This document shows, piece after piece, positions 42,874-52,826 of a stretch of 64,000 bases of DNA (its first letter is position 1; every line of letters starts with the position of its first letter). A program made the position numbers and the translations under genes. The notes beneath the pieces were generated by a model that saw only the letters and a program-made list of their open reading frames with translations, was not told the origin of the DNA and did not search any database. The DNA comes from G963665185 sp963665185 (GTDB taxonomy: Bacteria; Desulfobacterota; Desulfovibrionia; Desulfovibrionales; Desulfovibrionaceae), in the NCBI GenBank assembly GCA_963665185.2, contig CAXXPO010000015.1, positions 195,545 to 259,544 on the forward strand, given 5' to 3'.

Positions 42874-42936
42874 AAATGCGGGGTCCAGGGGTCATCATGG
42901 CCCCTGGCGGGGTGCGGGGCGGCGCCCCGCCGCCAG

Positions 42937-43371
42937 CTATTCTCCGAAGCTTTTGGAGTCCCAGGGGAATATTTCATCGGCGCGGGCGCGGGCGTCTTTT
43001 TCCACCTGGTGGAACCACTCGAAATATTTGTCCCGCAGGATGCGTCCGAATTCCGTGAGCTGGCAGCCGTCGCGCTTGCTGCCCACCCGTTCTATGAGTT
43101 GGAAGCCGACGACCTGTTCGGTTTTTTTTATTTTTCCCCAGGCGGCACGATAGGACATGCCGAGTTCTTCGGCGGCTTTTTTCAGGGACCCGCAGCGTTC
43201 TATCCTGTCCAGCAATTGGAGGCGTCCATAGCCGAAGAAGACGCCTTCGCTGCCTTCCAGCCAGAGGTGCAGCCGGATGGTAGGGGTGGGGTCGCCAGAG
43301 GCGAAGGTGTCCTGTGCTGGACCTTCGGCATCAGGGCGGGGGGCTTGGGCGGCAACTGATGTCGTGGACAT
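42937..43371 (-). CDS. ModE-like winged-helix regulator (DNA-binding domain only)
   Basis: This 144-residue protein is almost only the ModE/LysR-type winged helix: RLQLLDRIERCGSLKKAAEELGMSYRAAWGKIKKTEQVVGFQLIER (about 55-100), followed by the wing and a helical tail. The molybdate-binding MOP domains of classical ModE are absent, so it cannot sense molybdate in the same way. Start ATG 43371 follows GGAGAG; a longer frame to 43413 lacks a ribosome site. Such short ModE-N proteins often control molybdenum or tungsten genes. The regulon here is unknown. moeA lies 13 kb away. Confidence 0.85.
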   Translation of the reverse strand: MSTTSVAAQAPRPDAEGPAQDTFASGDPTPTIRLHLWLEGSEGVFFGYGRLQLLDRIERCGSLKKAAEELGMSYRAAWGKIKKTEQVVGFQLIERVGSKRDGCQLTEFGRILRDKYFEWFHQVEKDARARADEIFPWDSKSFGE

Positions 43372-43491
43372 GCGGCTCTCCGGGGCGATGTTGTAATATG
43401 CAATGAAAGACATATGTCTGGTTAGGCATATTTAAGCCCGGTATTGCGCAGTCCGTCAAAGAAAATCAGATTGCTCAAGTTCTGGTACTGA

Positions 43492-44661
43492 TCAGCCTCT
43501 TGGAATCAGTCCCCGACCGGGGCAGGTTTTTGCTTTGCCGTTTTCCAGGGGAACGAGCATACGCAAAGGCCCCGTGAACCCGTAGGTGCGGGAAAAGTTT
43601 TTGATGCGTTCGATATGCGTATCGGAAAAAACCTGTCCCTTGACCATGACCCGGATGTTTTCCCCGGCAATAACATCCTGGTGCAGAACCATGCCGGGGC
43701 AGATGTCGCCCAGGGCCACAGAGCGCATGATATAGCCTTCATCCTCGCCCACGGCCTTTTCAAAAGCCAGGAAAATGATGGGGTCGTAGCGTTCCTTTTT
43801 GAGTTTTGCCAAGGCATCGTACTGGTCCAGCCCCTGCACCCTGAGGGCGTCGAAATCCAGAGCCAGTTTGATCAGCTTGGCTCCCTCGGGAAGAATCGCT
43901 GGCGCGTTGTTGATGTCGTATTCCTGGAGGCGGATCATTTCGGCCACGCTCTCCAGATAGGGGATGTTGGCAATGAGCTGCGCTCCGACTTCGGGGTGCA
44001 TGCCCAGGATCTGAGCGTCTTCAGGCTTGCGTTCGCTGGCGGGCACATATGCCTGTTGAAGTATTTTTTCCGGGATGGTCATGCAGCCGATCTGGCACAG
44101 CATGGCGGCCAGTTCTATTTTCCAGAAGTCCTGCAGTACTCGCTGCCTGCCTACCCGCCGGATGTAATGGGTGATACGTTCGGCCCGGCCGAAGGCCTCG
44201 GGATTCGCCATGGCCAGGGTCTCGCTGAGAACCGTGACGCAGCCGCGCAGGGTTTCGCGCAGCAGGGTCTTTTCCGCCATGACCAGACGGTGTTGTTCCA
44301 GGGCGGCGTCCACGGCCTGACCCAGTACGTCCATCTGGCAGGGCTTGGTCAGGAATCGGAACACGCTGCCCTGGTTCACGGCCTCGATGGCGGTCTCCAG
44401 TTCGGCAAAACCGGTGAGCATGATGCGCACGGTGTCCGGCTGCACTTCTCGGATGCGGGAAAGGAAATCTATTCCGTTCATGCCGGGCATTTTCAGATCC
44501 GAGACCACCACGGAAAAGGGACCTTTGTCGTCAAATGTTTCCAGCCCCTCGTTGCCGTCCATGGCGGTGCTCACATCGTATTTCAGGCCGAACGTGCGTG
44601 CGAAGGTGGCCAGGATATTCAGGTCGTCATCCACGAAAAGGACTTTGGATTTCTTAGTCAT
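43492..44661 (-). CDS. Response regulator with degenerate HD-GYP-like output domain
   Basis: This 389-residue protein has an N-terminal receiver domain (VLFVDDD, phospho-Asp in VVVSDLKMPG, Lys in LTKPCQ). The second half aligns with the start of RpfG-type HD domains, but the metal-binding HDIGK is replaced by CQIGCMTIP, and no HxxxxGxGYP follows. It is thus unlikely to hydrolyse cyclic di-GMP and may act as a binding or signalling partner. The start at ATG 44661 follows GGAGGGAG and overlaps the previous gene by 8 bp. It is the third gene of the kinase-regulator operon. Confidence 0.85.
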   Translation of the reverse strand: MTKKSKVLFVDDDLNILATFARTFGLKYDVSTAMDGNEGLETFDDKGPFSVVVSDLKMPGMNGIDFLSRIREVQPDTVRIMLTGFAELETAIEAVNQGSVFRFLTKPCQMDVLGQAVDAALEQHRLVMAEKTLLRETLRGCVTVLSETLAMANPEAFGRAERITHYIRRVGRQRVLQDFWKIELAAMLCQIGCMTIPEKILQQAYVPASERKPEDAQILGMHPEVGAQLIANIPYLESVAEMIRLQEYDINNAPAILPEGAKLIKLALDFDALRVQGLDQYDALAKLKKERYDPIIFLAFEKAVGEDEGYIMRSVALGDICPGMVLHQDVIAGENIRVMVKGQVFSDTHIERIKNFSRTYGFTGPLRMLVPLENGKAKTCPGRGLIPRG

Positions 44662-45880
44662 CTGCTCCCTCCGGAAGGCGCTCCAGGCAGGTCTTTTTCC
44701 ATTCGCGATACCGTCCTGGAAAACCCATTTTTTCCAGATACACCTCGTCCACGGGATGTGGGGCGTACTCGGGGTGCAGGATGCGCAGTTCATGTTCAAT
44801 GGCGTTGGCGGCGTGGACAATGCACAGGATGACGGCTTCCCTGGTGCACTCTTCCTCATGGCAGGGGGCATGATGGCAGGCCAGGGCGCGTATCTGGTAT
44901 TCGGGCATGCCCCACAGTCCCAGCAGGTAGGCGCCCACTTCGCCGTGCGCCACGCCGAAGCGGTCCATTTCGCAATCGTAGACGGTGATGTTGTCTGCTT
45001 TGCAACGACCAAGAATAGCAGCGTAGACATCGGGAAAATTTGTCACGAGTACCAGCTTGCCCATGTCGTGCAGCATGCCCGCGGCAAAGCATTGTTCCAC
45101 CATTTCCACTGCAAGCCCTTCGTACTCGGCAATGCATCGGGCGATGCGGGCGGTTTTCAGGCAATGGGTCCACAGGGCGGACATGTCGAATTCCGGACAG
45201 CAGGAGATGTCAAGCGTGGTGAAAAGGTGGTTGAAAAGCAGGCTGGAACGGATGATGTCCAGCCCCAGCAGGGGAACGGCCTGTTCCGGGTGCCTGATTT
45301 CGTTGCGCAAGCCGAAGAAGGGGGAGTTGACAAGCCGCAGTATGGCCGCGCTCATGGCCACGTCTTCGGCAATGATGCCGCCGATGCGTTTCAGGCTGGG
45401 TTCGTCCTTGCGCACTTCCGCCATGACCCGGCCGTACACGTCGGGCAGTACCGGGATGTTGTCCATGGAGTTGACCAGTTTTCGCATGGGTTCTTTTTTC
45501 AAGAGAAAGCGCATTTTTGCCAGATTGTTGACAACATCGGCCACCTGGCTGCCCTTGCAAGGTTTGACGAGGTAACGGTGCGCCGATTTGACCGAGGTGA
45601 GCATGCTGGTGCTTTCCATGTGGCCGGAGCAGACAACGCGCAGGGTTTGCGGCCAACGCCGCTGGATTTCGTGAAGCAGCCTTGCTCCGTCCATGTACGG
45701 CATGCGCAGATCGGAGATGACCACGTCGTACGGTTTATCTTCGAAGAGTCTCAGGGCCATGGCTGCCGAGGGGCTGAATTCGCATTGCCAGTCGACCTTT
45801 TCGACCATGAGCAGGCGGCGCATGGTATCGAGCACGCTTTGTTCGTCGTCCACGAAAAGCACCCGCAGTTGCTCCTTCAT
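44654..45880 (-). CDS. Response regulator with HDOD output domain
   Basis: This 408-residue protein joins a receiver (VLFVDDEQ, phospho-Asp in VVISDLRMPYMDG at about 55-67, Lys in YLVKPCKG) to an HDOD domain (about 135-340). The latter has IPVLPDVYGRVM, the RLVNSPFFGLRNEI core and a conserved LHDMGKL. HDOD proteins are non-catalytic HD relatives used as signalling adaptors. The start overlaps the kinase stop (ATGA), so the two are made together. It is probably phosphorylated by the kinase just upstream. Confidence 0.92.
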   Translation of the reverse strand: MKEQLRVLFVDDEQSVLDTMRRLLMVEKVDWQCEFSPSAAMALRLFEDKPYDVVISDLRMPYMDGARLLHEIQRRWPQTLRVVCSGHMESTSMLTSVKSAHRYLVKPCKGSQVADVVNNLAKMRFLLKKEPMRKLVNSMDNIPVLPDVYGRVMAEVRKDEPSLKRIGGIIAEDVAMSAAILRLVNSPFFGLRNEIRHPEQAVPLLGLDIIRSSLLFNHLFTTLDISCCPEFDMSALWTHCLKTARIARCIAEYEGLAVEMVEQCFAAGMLHDMGKLVLVTNFPDVYAAILGRCKADNITVYDCEMDRFGVAHGEVGAYLLGLWGMPEYQIRALACHHAPCHEEECTREAVILCIVHAANAIEHELRILHPEYAPHPVDEVYLEKMGFPGRYREWKKTCLERLPEGADD

Positions 45881-47748
45881 GACGCCTCCTGCATGGGCAG
45901 GTAGATGCGGAACGTTGTTCCCTGCCCTTCCTCGGAGTCGAAATCAATGGTCCCGTGGTGTTTTTTGATGATGGAATAGGTGATTGCCAGCCCTTGTCCC
46001 GTGCCCTTGCCCGGATCCTTGGTGGTGAAGAAGGGGTCGAATATCCTGGACCGGGATTTTTCCGGAATGCCTATGCCCGAGTCGGCGATGGTGATGCGTG
46101 CGAAGGGACCGGTCATTCTGGTGGAGATTTTGATGGTTCCCTTGTTGTCGCCCTCATGGACGGCAGCCTGCACAGCGTGCGCGGCATTGACCAGCACGTT
46201 GAGCAGTGCCTGGTTGAAGTCTCCGGGATAGCAGGGCACCGGAGGCAGGTCGGGGTCCAGGTCCATTTGTACTTCCGCGGTGTACTTCCATTCGTTGCGG
46301 GCGATGGTGACGGTGTTTTCCACGGCCTTGTTGATGTCCATGGGAATTTTTTCCTCGGTTCCCGGATGCGAGAATCGCTTCATGGCCTTGACGATGGTCG
46401 TGACCCGCTCCACCCCCTCCTGCGCCTGCTCAAGGGCTTTTGGCGTTTCCTCCCTGTAGAATGCGAGGGTCTCGTCGGCATCGTGCTCCGAGTGGTTGGC
46501 GAGAAGCCGGACGTAGGTTTCGAAAACGGTTTTCAGAAATTGCAGATTGCCGTCCACGTACTGCATGGGGGTGTTTATCTCGTGGGCGATGCCCGCGGCC
46601 AACTGGCCGATGGACTCCAGTTTTTGGGCATGCAGCAGGCTGCGTTCCAAGGCTTTGCGTTCCGTGATGTCGAATAGGATTTCCACACGATGGATGTAGC
46701 CTCGGAAGCTCAGCCCCAGGGTGTTGCGGAAGATCGGGACAATGGCTCCGTCCTTCCGGGTGAGCGTGGCTTCGATGTTGAGTCCGTCGGTGGAAGACAG
46801 GTGGGCCTCGTCGGTTTTCAGGGTAACGATGTCGCTGAATTTTTGGCTGTGCAGGCTTTTTCCGGGTTGCCCTATGAGCCGTTTGGCTTCGTCATTGGAT
46901 TCCACTATTTCGTCGGTGCGGGGGTTTATCACGAAAATAGCCGCCCGGATGCCGTTCATCACGGCCCGCATGAAGTTTTCGCTTTCACGCAGCCGGCGGC
47001 GGGCCCTGACCAGTTGAGAAATGTCGCGCATATTGCCTTCGATGTACTGCAATTCTCCGTCCTGGCTCACGCCGCGCGCACTGAGCGACACCCAGGTGAA
47101 GCTTCCGTCCGGCTTGTACACCCGGAGCGTGAAATGTTTGACCTGCCCCTTTCTGGCCAGGAGTTCCAGCAGCCGGTCCCGTTGAATGGGGCGGACATAG
47201 ATTTGGGAGATATTGCGGACATTGGCTCTGAGGTCCTGCATCGAGCCGTACCCGAGGATGGCGGCGAAGGCCTTGTTGGCGCGGATGATGCTGCCGCTGG
47301 CAGAGGTCTGGAAAATGCCTTCCACGGAATTGTCGAAAATGGAACGGTATTGTTCCTCGGCCCGGAAAAAGGCTTCCTCCACCTTCATGGACTGGGTCAC
47401 GTTGAAGGCCGAGACCATGACTCCCTGAAAGCCGGACAGGGTATCGCCCACGGCTTGGATGGCGACGTCGAACCAGCCGGAAAGAGCGTCGACGTGCACC
47501 TGCCGGTTGAAGAAGCTGGCGGTTTTTTTTTCCGCGACAAGGGCGCACTGCTCGCAAAACGAATCCTTGAAATCCATGAACAGATCGCATTTTCTTCCGA
47601 CAAGATCGGGGAGTGCAACTCCTCTTGCCGCCAGGAGCGCCTGGTTTGCCCAGGCGATGCGGCCGGCATTGTCCACAAAAAAGACAGGGTTCGGCAGCAG
47701 GTCGAAAGCCTTTTCCCAGTCCGAGCAGTGGTTGAAGAGGGTATCCAT
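45877..47748 (-). CDS. PAS-domain sensor histidine kinase
   Basis: This 623-residue cytoplasmic kinase has no membrane helix. It carries three PAS domains in a row (about 12-125, 135-250 and 262-380); the first contains a CDLFMDFKDSFCEQC segment whose cysteines could bind a cofactor. HisKA follows, with the phospho-His in GIAHEINTPMQYV (about 397-409), then HATPase_c (NVLVNAAHAV, DSGIGIPE, GTGQGLAITYSI). The start is ATG 47748 behind AGGA; ATG 47802 has no ribosome site. It heads a three-gene operon with two response regulators. The signal may be redox or small-ligand based. Confidence 0.92.
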   Translation of the reverse strand: MDTLFNHCSDWEKAFDLLPNPVFFVDNAGRIAWANQALLAARGVALPDLVGRKCDLFMDFKDSFCEQCALVAEKKTASFFNRQVHVDALSGWFDVAIQAVGDTLSGFQGVMVSAFNVTQSMKVEEAFFRAEEQYRSIFDNSVEGIFQTSASGSIIRANKAFAAILGYGSMQDLRANVRNISQIYVRPIQRDRLLELLARKGQVKHFTLRVYKPDGSFTWVSLSARGVSQDGELQYIEGNMRDISQLVRARRRLRESENFMRAVMNGIRAAIFVINPRTDEIVESNDEAKRLIGQPGKSLHSQKFSDIVTLKTDEAHLSSTDGLNIEATLTRKDGAIVPIFRNTLGLSFRGYIHRVEILFDITERKALERSLLHAQKLESIGQLAAGIAHEINTPMQYVDGNLQFLKTVFETYVRLLANHSEHDADETLAFYREETPKALEQAQEGVERVTTIVKAMKRFSHPGTEEKIPMDINKAVENTVTIARNEWKYTAEVQMDLDPDLPPVPCYPGDFNQALLNVLVNAAHAVQAAVHEGDNKGTIKISTRMTGPFARITIADSGIGIPEKSRSRIFDPFFTTKDPGKGTGQGLAITYSIIKKHHGTIDFDSEEGQGTTFRIYLPMQEAS

Positions 47749-47938
47749 ATGTATTGTTCCTGTGGGGTCGTCCGGCTTAGGGGAAGCGTCCGGTTGGAAC
47801 ATAGGGTAGCAAAGGAAGGGGGGGGGAGGAAAGTATATTTAGAAAAAACGGAAAGGAAAATATATGGCAGAGATTCCCGTTCTCGTTTGAGGAGATGGAA
47901 AGCGTTTCAAAACGATATGTCGCAGCCGTTTTTCCAGA

Positions 47939-48807
47939 TCAGTCGCGGATTGCGGCCCAACTTCCCAAAAGTCCTGCCAGGGCGGGGCCTGCCGCCAGGA
48001 TGGCGGCCTGGTACGGGGGGGGAAAGTGCAGCTCCATGAGCAGGGGCGGGGCAACGAGCAATTGCTGGGCCGCGAGCTGGAAGAGTTTGAGCAGGCCGGT
48101 TCCGAGCAGTCCGCCCAGAAGCCCCAGGGCGGCTCCGCCGCAGATGAGGGGCAGCCGGATGTAGGTGCGGCTGGCGCCCACCAGTCGTAGAATTTCTATT
48201 TCATCGCGCCGGGACATCTGGGCCAGCTTGACCGTATTGCCCACCAGAAGCCCGGCGGCCAGGGCCAGCAACCCGATGAGCGGCCAGACGAACCGTTGGC
48301 TGGCCGTGATCCAGGATCGGGCCATATCCATCTGGAGTGGGTTGAAATGCACCTCGGCCACGCCGGGTTGTTTTTTGAGCTTTTCAAAGAGGTTGCGCGT
48401 CCACTGGGGATCGCTTTCCGGCACGCGGAAGACCAGCAGGGCGGTCGGGGGCAGGCTGCTTTTCCCGGCCGTGGCCTTGGGCATGACGTCGCGGCCCATG
48501 GCGGCGGCCAATTCGCGCATGGCCTGTTGGGATGTGAATGTCTCCATGCTTTCAAGATGTTCCCATTTGCCGATGGATTCCCATTGGGCGGAAATTTCCT
48601 GCGGCTCGTCCCTGTGTTCCCAGTACACCTGGAATTCAACCTGCCCCTGGTGGCGCGAGATTTCCTTGTCCAGGTTGAACAGCATGAGCACGAACAGGCC
48701 GGCAAGAAACGTGGTCAGCCCCACGCCGGCCAGGGTGAAGAGCTGCGCCCACGGATGGGACCACATGTCCCGGATGCCTTTGGCGACAAGACGCGGCAGG
48801 TTGAGGA

Positions 48808-48811
<4 letters not shown>
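47939..48811 (-). CDS. ftsX: Cell-division permease-like protein FtsX
   Basis: This 290-residue membrane protein has four helices: one near the N-terminus (about 20-42), then a periplasmic domain (about 50-165) and three helices in the FtsX core (about 172-280). The core contains MSRRDEIEILRLVGASRTYIRLPL, the family's coupling region. With FtsE it controls peptidoglycan hydrolases at the septum. Its start overlaps the ftsE stop by 4 bp. Length and topology are normal for FtsX. Confidence 0.93.
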
Positions 48812-49551
<740 letters not shown>

Positions 49552-49835
49552 TCGTTCTGCCTTTGGGTTGCCCTGAAGTGGTCGTTCCACGTTTTCAGGT
49601 CGATAAGGATGGTCCAGGTGTCTTTCCCCGTCAAGTCCCCTTGTTTGTGCCTGTCATTGTTGGGCCTGGAAGGTTTTGCCGTGACCCGGGAAGGACGCTT
49701 TCTTGCGGATATGGGTGTCCGGGGAGATGCGTTCAGCGCGGAACGCAGCGGGGAAATGGGTGTTACGGAGTTCCCGGGGGGACTTTTGAGGCGCATATGG
49801 TTTGCTATTGTCTTATTTTTTGATATGTTACGCCC

Positions 49836-50648
49836 ATGATCCATTTTATGCCGCGTTTTTTTTCCCGCTTGCCTTTCAGGAGCCGTGCGAAGGTTTCCGT
49901 GCGCGTTCTTTTTGGTGTGGCTGCCGGATTTGTTTTGCTTTTTTCCGTAACAGGACAGGCGGCCGACACCCGGGAATTGGAGCGCCTCGGTTACTACACG
50001 GAAGATTACTATCCTTACAACTATATGGATAACGGTATGGTCCGCGGCGTGAGCGCGGACACTCTGCGCCTTGTCTGGAAAAAGCTGGGCCTTGCCGAGC
50101 AGCCGATCACCCTGCTGCCCTGGGTCAGGGCGTTCGGGGCCGTGCAGAAAAGTCCCGGAACGGTGTTGTTCAGCGTGGCCCGGACCCCGGAACGGGACGC
50201 CGATTTTCGTTGGGCCTGCCCCATTGACGAGGTCCGTTTCGTGTTGTGGGCGAAAAAGGATGCAAACGTGGTGGTGAACACCCTTTGGGATTTGCAGAAC
50301 TACACCATCGGAACCATCCGGGGGGATATCACGGACCAGTTGCTTCAATCCATGGGGGTTTCCCTGAAAGTGGAGTCTGCGCCTTCCATGGAGCACAACA
50401 TGAAAGACTTCAATAATGGCCGTGTTGATATTCTCGCCTACGAGGAGCGAAGCATGGGCAAATATTTGCAGCAGCGGGGGCTGGCACCGGATGCGTACGA
50501 GGTCGTCTATCTGCTCAAAGCCATTCCGGTCTGTTTCGCCTTCAACCTGTCCGTTTCCGAATCCGTAGTAAAGCGGTTTGAGGACGCCTTGCACGAGGTA
50601 CGCAACACACCGGAATTCCATGAGGTACGCACACGCTATCTTGATTGA
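49836..50648 (+). CDS. Periplasmic solute-binding protein, family 3-like
   Basis: This protein of about 270 residues is exported. A signal peptide with hydrophobic core VRVLFGVAAGFVLLFSV ends at TGQA. The mature part shows the family 3 (amino-acid type) binding fold: YYPYNYMDNGMVRGVSADTLRLVWKKLG, LPWVRAFGAV, then NYTIGTIRGDITDQLL and GRVDILAYE. No ABC permease or ATPase gene is adjacent, so it may be an orphan or sensor-type binding protein. The exact start is uncertain: ATG 49836, ATG 49848 and a GTG nearer the hydrophobic core (preceded by AAGG) are all in frame. A TTGCTA-N16-TATGTT promoter-like pair ends only 6 bp before 49836, favouring a later start. Confidence 0.85.
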   Translation: MIHFMPRFFSRLPFRSRAKVSVRVLFGVAAGFVLLFSVTGQAADTRELERLGYYTEDYYPYNYMDNGMVRGVSADTLRLVWKKLGLAEQPITLLPWVRAFGAVQKSPGTVLFSVARTPERDADFRWACPIDEVRFVLWAKKDANVVVNTLWDLQNYTIGTIRGDITDQLLQSMGVSLKVESAPSMEHNMKDFNNGRVDILAYEERSMGKYLQQRGLAPDAYEVVYLLKAIPVCFAFNLSVSESVVKRFEDALHEVRNTPEFHEVRTRYLD

Positions 50649-50657
50649 CCAGTTTTT

Positions 50658-52052
50658 TCAGCCCAGCTCAGCCATGCGCTTGATGTACGTCTTTGTGTCG
50701 AATTTGCGTTGCGCCCCCCTGTCGTTCATGTAGCGGATCTGTCCATACACGGGCCGCTCCTTCCACGGTCTGTCGTGCACTCCGCCTATGGCCCAGGCAA
50801 TGCCGGTGTAGCCGTTGCTGTCGCGTCCATCCAGGGCGTGGCGGTCGTTGAGGGTGACGGCCACGGTGTAGGCGTCTTCCGGGGAAGCGCTCCATTCCAG
50901 AATCTTTTTCCCCCAATACATGCGCATGTAGCCGTGGATGCGTCCGGTATGCAGCAATTCCCGCTGGGCCGCGTTCCAGAGCGGATCGTGGGTTTTCGCC
51001 CGTTCGAACTGCCCCAGGTCGTAAACGGCGTCGCGCGGATCGGCGCGGTGTCTGTCCAGACTTCGCACGGCCCAGTCGGGCGCGCCGTCCAGGGAGTCGT
51101 AGTCGGGCGTGTGCAGGCAGTAGTTGTCCGAGAGTTCCCGCCGCACCACGATCTGTTCGATGAATCCGTCCACTGCGTCGGCGGAGTGCCTTTTTGCGGG
51201 GTTTTCCGAGGAAACCGCCAGCACGGCCCTGTGCGCCGAAAGCATGCCGAAGTGCAGGTAGGGGGAAAGACCGGACACGGCCTGTGCGTTGGGATCGTTG
51301 CGTTGTTCGTAAAGCGGGAGCCGGCGGCTGATGAATTCCTTCAGGACCAGATGGGCGGCCGCTTCTCCGGGAAGAGGGAGGTTCCGGTCGGGAGAGGGAA
51401 GCGCGTCGGAAATGGTTCCGGAGGCCGCCGATGCCTCTTCCGCCAGGGCCTGCGGCCATGGGTGGGGATGCCGGACGGGGGCGGGAGCCGCTTCCAGATA
51501 TTCCATGAGTCCGCGCATCACCTTGGGACGGAAGGTCCGGGCCATGTACTCCCGTTTGTCCGATGCCTTGCGGCAGGGCACGATGTTGCGCGAGTCCACT
51601 TCCACGACCGGACAGGGGCAGTGGGCGGCCACATGGTCCATCCATCGGCGTTTGATGCGCAGCGGGTCGAAATCCGTAAAGATAATGCCTGCCCTGCATG
51701 TTTTGGCGAGTCGGGCCACTTCCTCGCCAGGGGCGCCTTGCAGCCGGATCAGGGGGATGTCCAGGGCTTTCAGATCCTGCCGCATTTCCTTCAGGCCCGC
51801 TTCCAGAAAAGCGAAATGTTTTGGTGCGGCCAGGAGATACTCCGGGGCCGTGCAATGGACCACGGCCAGGGGCATGTTCCGCTGCAGGGCTGCTTTCTGG
51901 GCGTGCAGCAGGCCCCAGTTGTCGCGAGCCCGATGGTCCCGGTGCATCCAGTACAGAACAGGACCGTTGTCCTCGTTGCGACCGGGGGAAAGAAGGTGGG
52001 TCCGGCCTGCGTACGGATATGAATGCAGGCGCAGGATGTCTTCCATACTCAT
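50658..52052 (-). CDS. Class II deoxyribodipyrimidine photolyase
   Basis: This 464-residue flavoenzyme repairs cyclobutane pyrimidine dimers with visible light. It opens with GPVLYWMHRDHRARDNWGLL, a class II feature. It has the long C-terminal FAD domain with SGLSPYLHFGMLSAHRAVL (about 265-283), RRELSDNYCLH, and the strongly conserved HGYMRMYWGKKILEWS (about 375-390) and GYTGIAWAIGGVHDRPW (about 418-434). The start at ATG 52052 follows GGAG by 6 nt. Its stop lies 10 bp from the stop of the convergent binding-protein gene. Photolyase in an obligate anaerobe suggests exposure to light in shallow habitats. Confidence 0.94.
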   Translation of the reverse strand: MSMEDILRLHSYPYAGRTHLLSPGRNEDNGPVLYWMHRDHRARDNWGLLHAQKAALQRNMPLAVVHCTAPEYLLAAPKHFAFLEAGLKEMRQDLKALDIPLIRLQGAPGEEVARLAKTCRAGIIFTDFDPLRIKRRWMDHVAAHCPCPVVEVDSRNIVPCRKASDKREYMARTFRPKVMRGLMEYLEAAPAPVRHPHPWPQALAEEASAASGTISDALPSPDRNLPLPGEAAAHLVLKEFISRRLPLYEQRNDPNAQAVSGLSPYLHFGMLSAHRAVLAVSSENPAKRHSADAVDGFIEQIVVRRELSDNYCLHTPDYDSLDGAPDWAVRSLDRHRADPRDAVYDLGQFERAKTHDPLWNAAQRELLHTGRIHGYMRMYWGKKILEWSASPEDAYTVAVTLNDRHALDGRDSNGYTGIAWAIGGVHDRPWKERPVYGQIRYMNDRGAQRKFDTKTYIKRMAELG

Positions 52053-52124
52053 GAGAAGCTCCGTCTGATTTTTTCCGGACCGCGCCCGATTTTTTGCAAA
52101 ACACGCTATTCCATGGACGCCCCG

Positions 52125-52664
52125 CTAGGGTGCCGGAGCAAGCATCTTGGCCATGATCCATCCGTCTTCGAGACGGCCGTCAAAGTAATAGGAGCCGCGC
52201 AGGACGCCCTCCGGCTGGAATCCCGCCTTGCGGTACATCATCTGGGCCGCATCGTTTCCCAGCACCACATTGAGCTCCAGGCGGAGGATGCCTGTCTGTG
52301 CGGCCCAGGTCTCCGTGTACTTCAGAAGGTTCATGCCCACCCCGTAGCGGCGGAAAGCGGGCGCGACGGCCATGCCGTTGATGCGTACGCAATGGCTGAT
52401 GCCCACGACGTGTCCGCCCACGGCAAAGAGATAACCGCACAATACCAGTTGTCCGGCAATCTGTGTTTCCGCAACGACAACCGTGGAGTTGGGGCTGGAC
52501 AGCAGACGGCCCACCCGCTGGGTGAAGGCGCTTCTGCCCAGGCCGGTCTGGCGCAGTTCGTCCAGCAGGAAAGGGCTGGAGTCTTCCATTTCCCAGACCA
52601 GATCGAACAGGGCTCCGGAATCTTCAAGCAGGGCATGGCGTATGGTGATATCGGGCGGGGTCAC
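52125..52664 (-). CDS. GNAT-family N-acetyltransferase
   Basis: This 179-residue acetyl-CoA-dependent acetyltransferase has motif A INGMAVAPAFRRYGVGMNLLKYTETWA (about 91-117) and motif B with AAQMMYRKAGFQPEGVLRGSYYFDG, which resembles RimJ/RimL-like and small-molecule acetyltransferases. A GTG start at 52664 is chosen: GGGAG lies 6 nt before it, and the longer in-frame extension is not family-like. Substrate unknown. It is transcribed leftward just before the photolyase gene (72 bp apart). Confidence 0.87.
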   Translation of the reverse strand: MTPPDITIRHALLEDSGALFDLVWEMEDSSPFLLDELRQTGLGRSAFTQRVGRLLSSPNSTVVVAETQIAGQLVLCGYLFAVGGHVVGISHCVRINGMAVAPAFRRYGVGMNLLKYTETWAAQTGILRLELNVVLGNDAAQMMYRKAGFQPEGVLRGSYYFDGRLEDGWIMAKMLAPAP

Positions 52665-52826
52665 ATCGTTCTCCCGTGAAATGTGGAAACAGCCCGCTCC
52701 GGGCAAAGCGGCCCGAGGAACGGGGCATGCGGAAGTGGAAGCCCGTGAAAAAAGGGCATACACTGGTCCTGCACGTTTGGACACCCGCTGGTGCGGACAT
52801 CAGCCAACCAAGGAGACAGCCTGGAT

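Noticed and set aside
50668..52161. 497-codon minus-strand frame in register next to the photolyase
   Set aside because: It is the photolyase gene read one base off; Pro/Arg/Gly-rich and without any domain.
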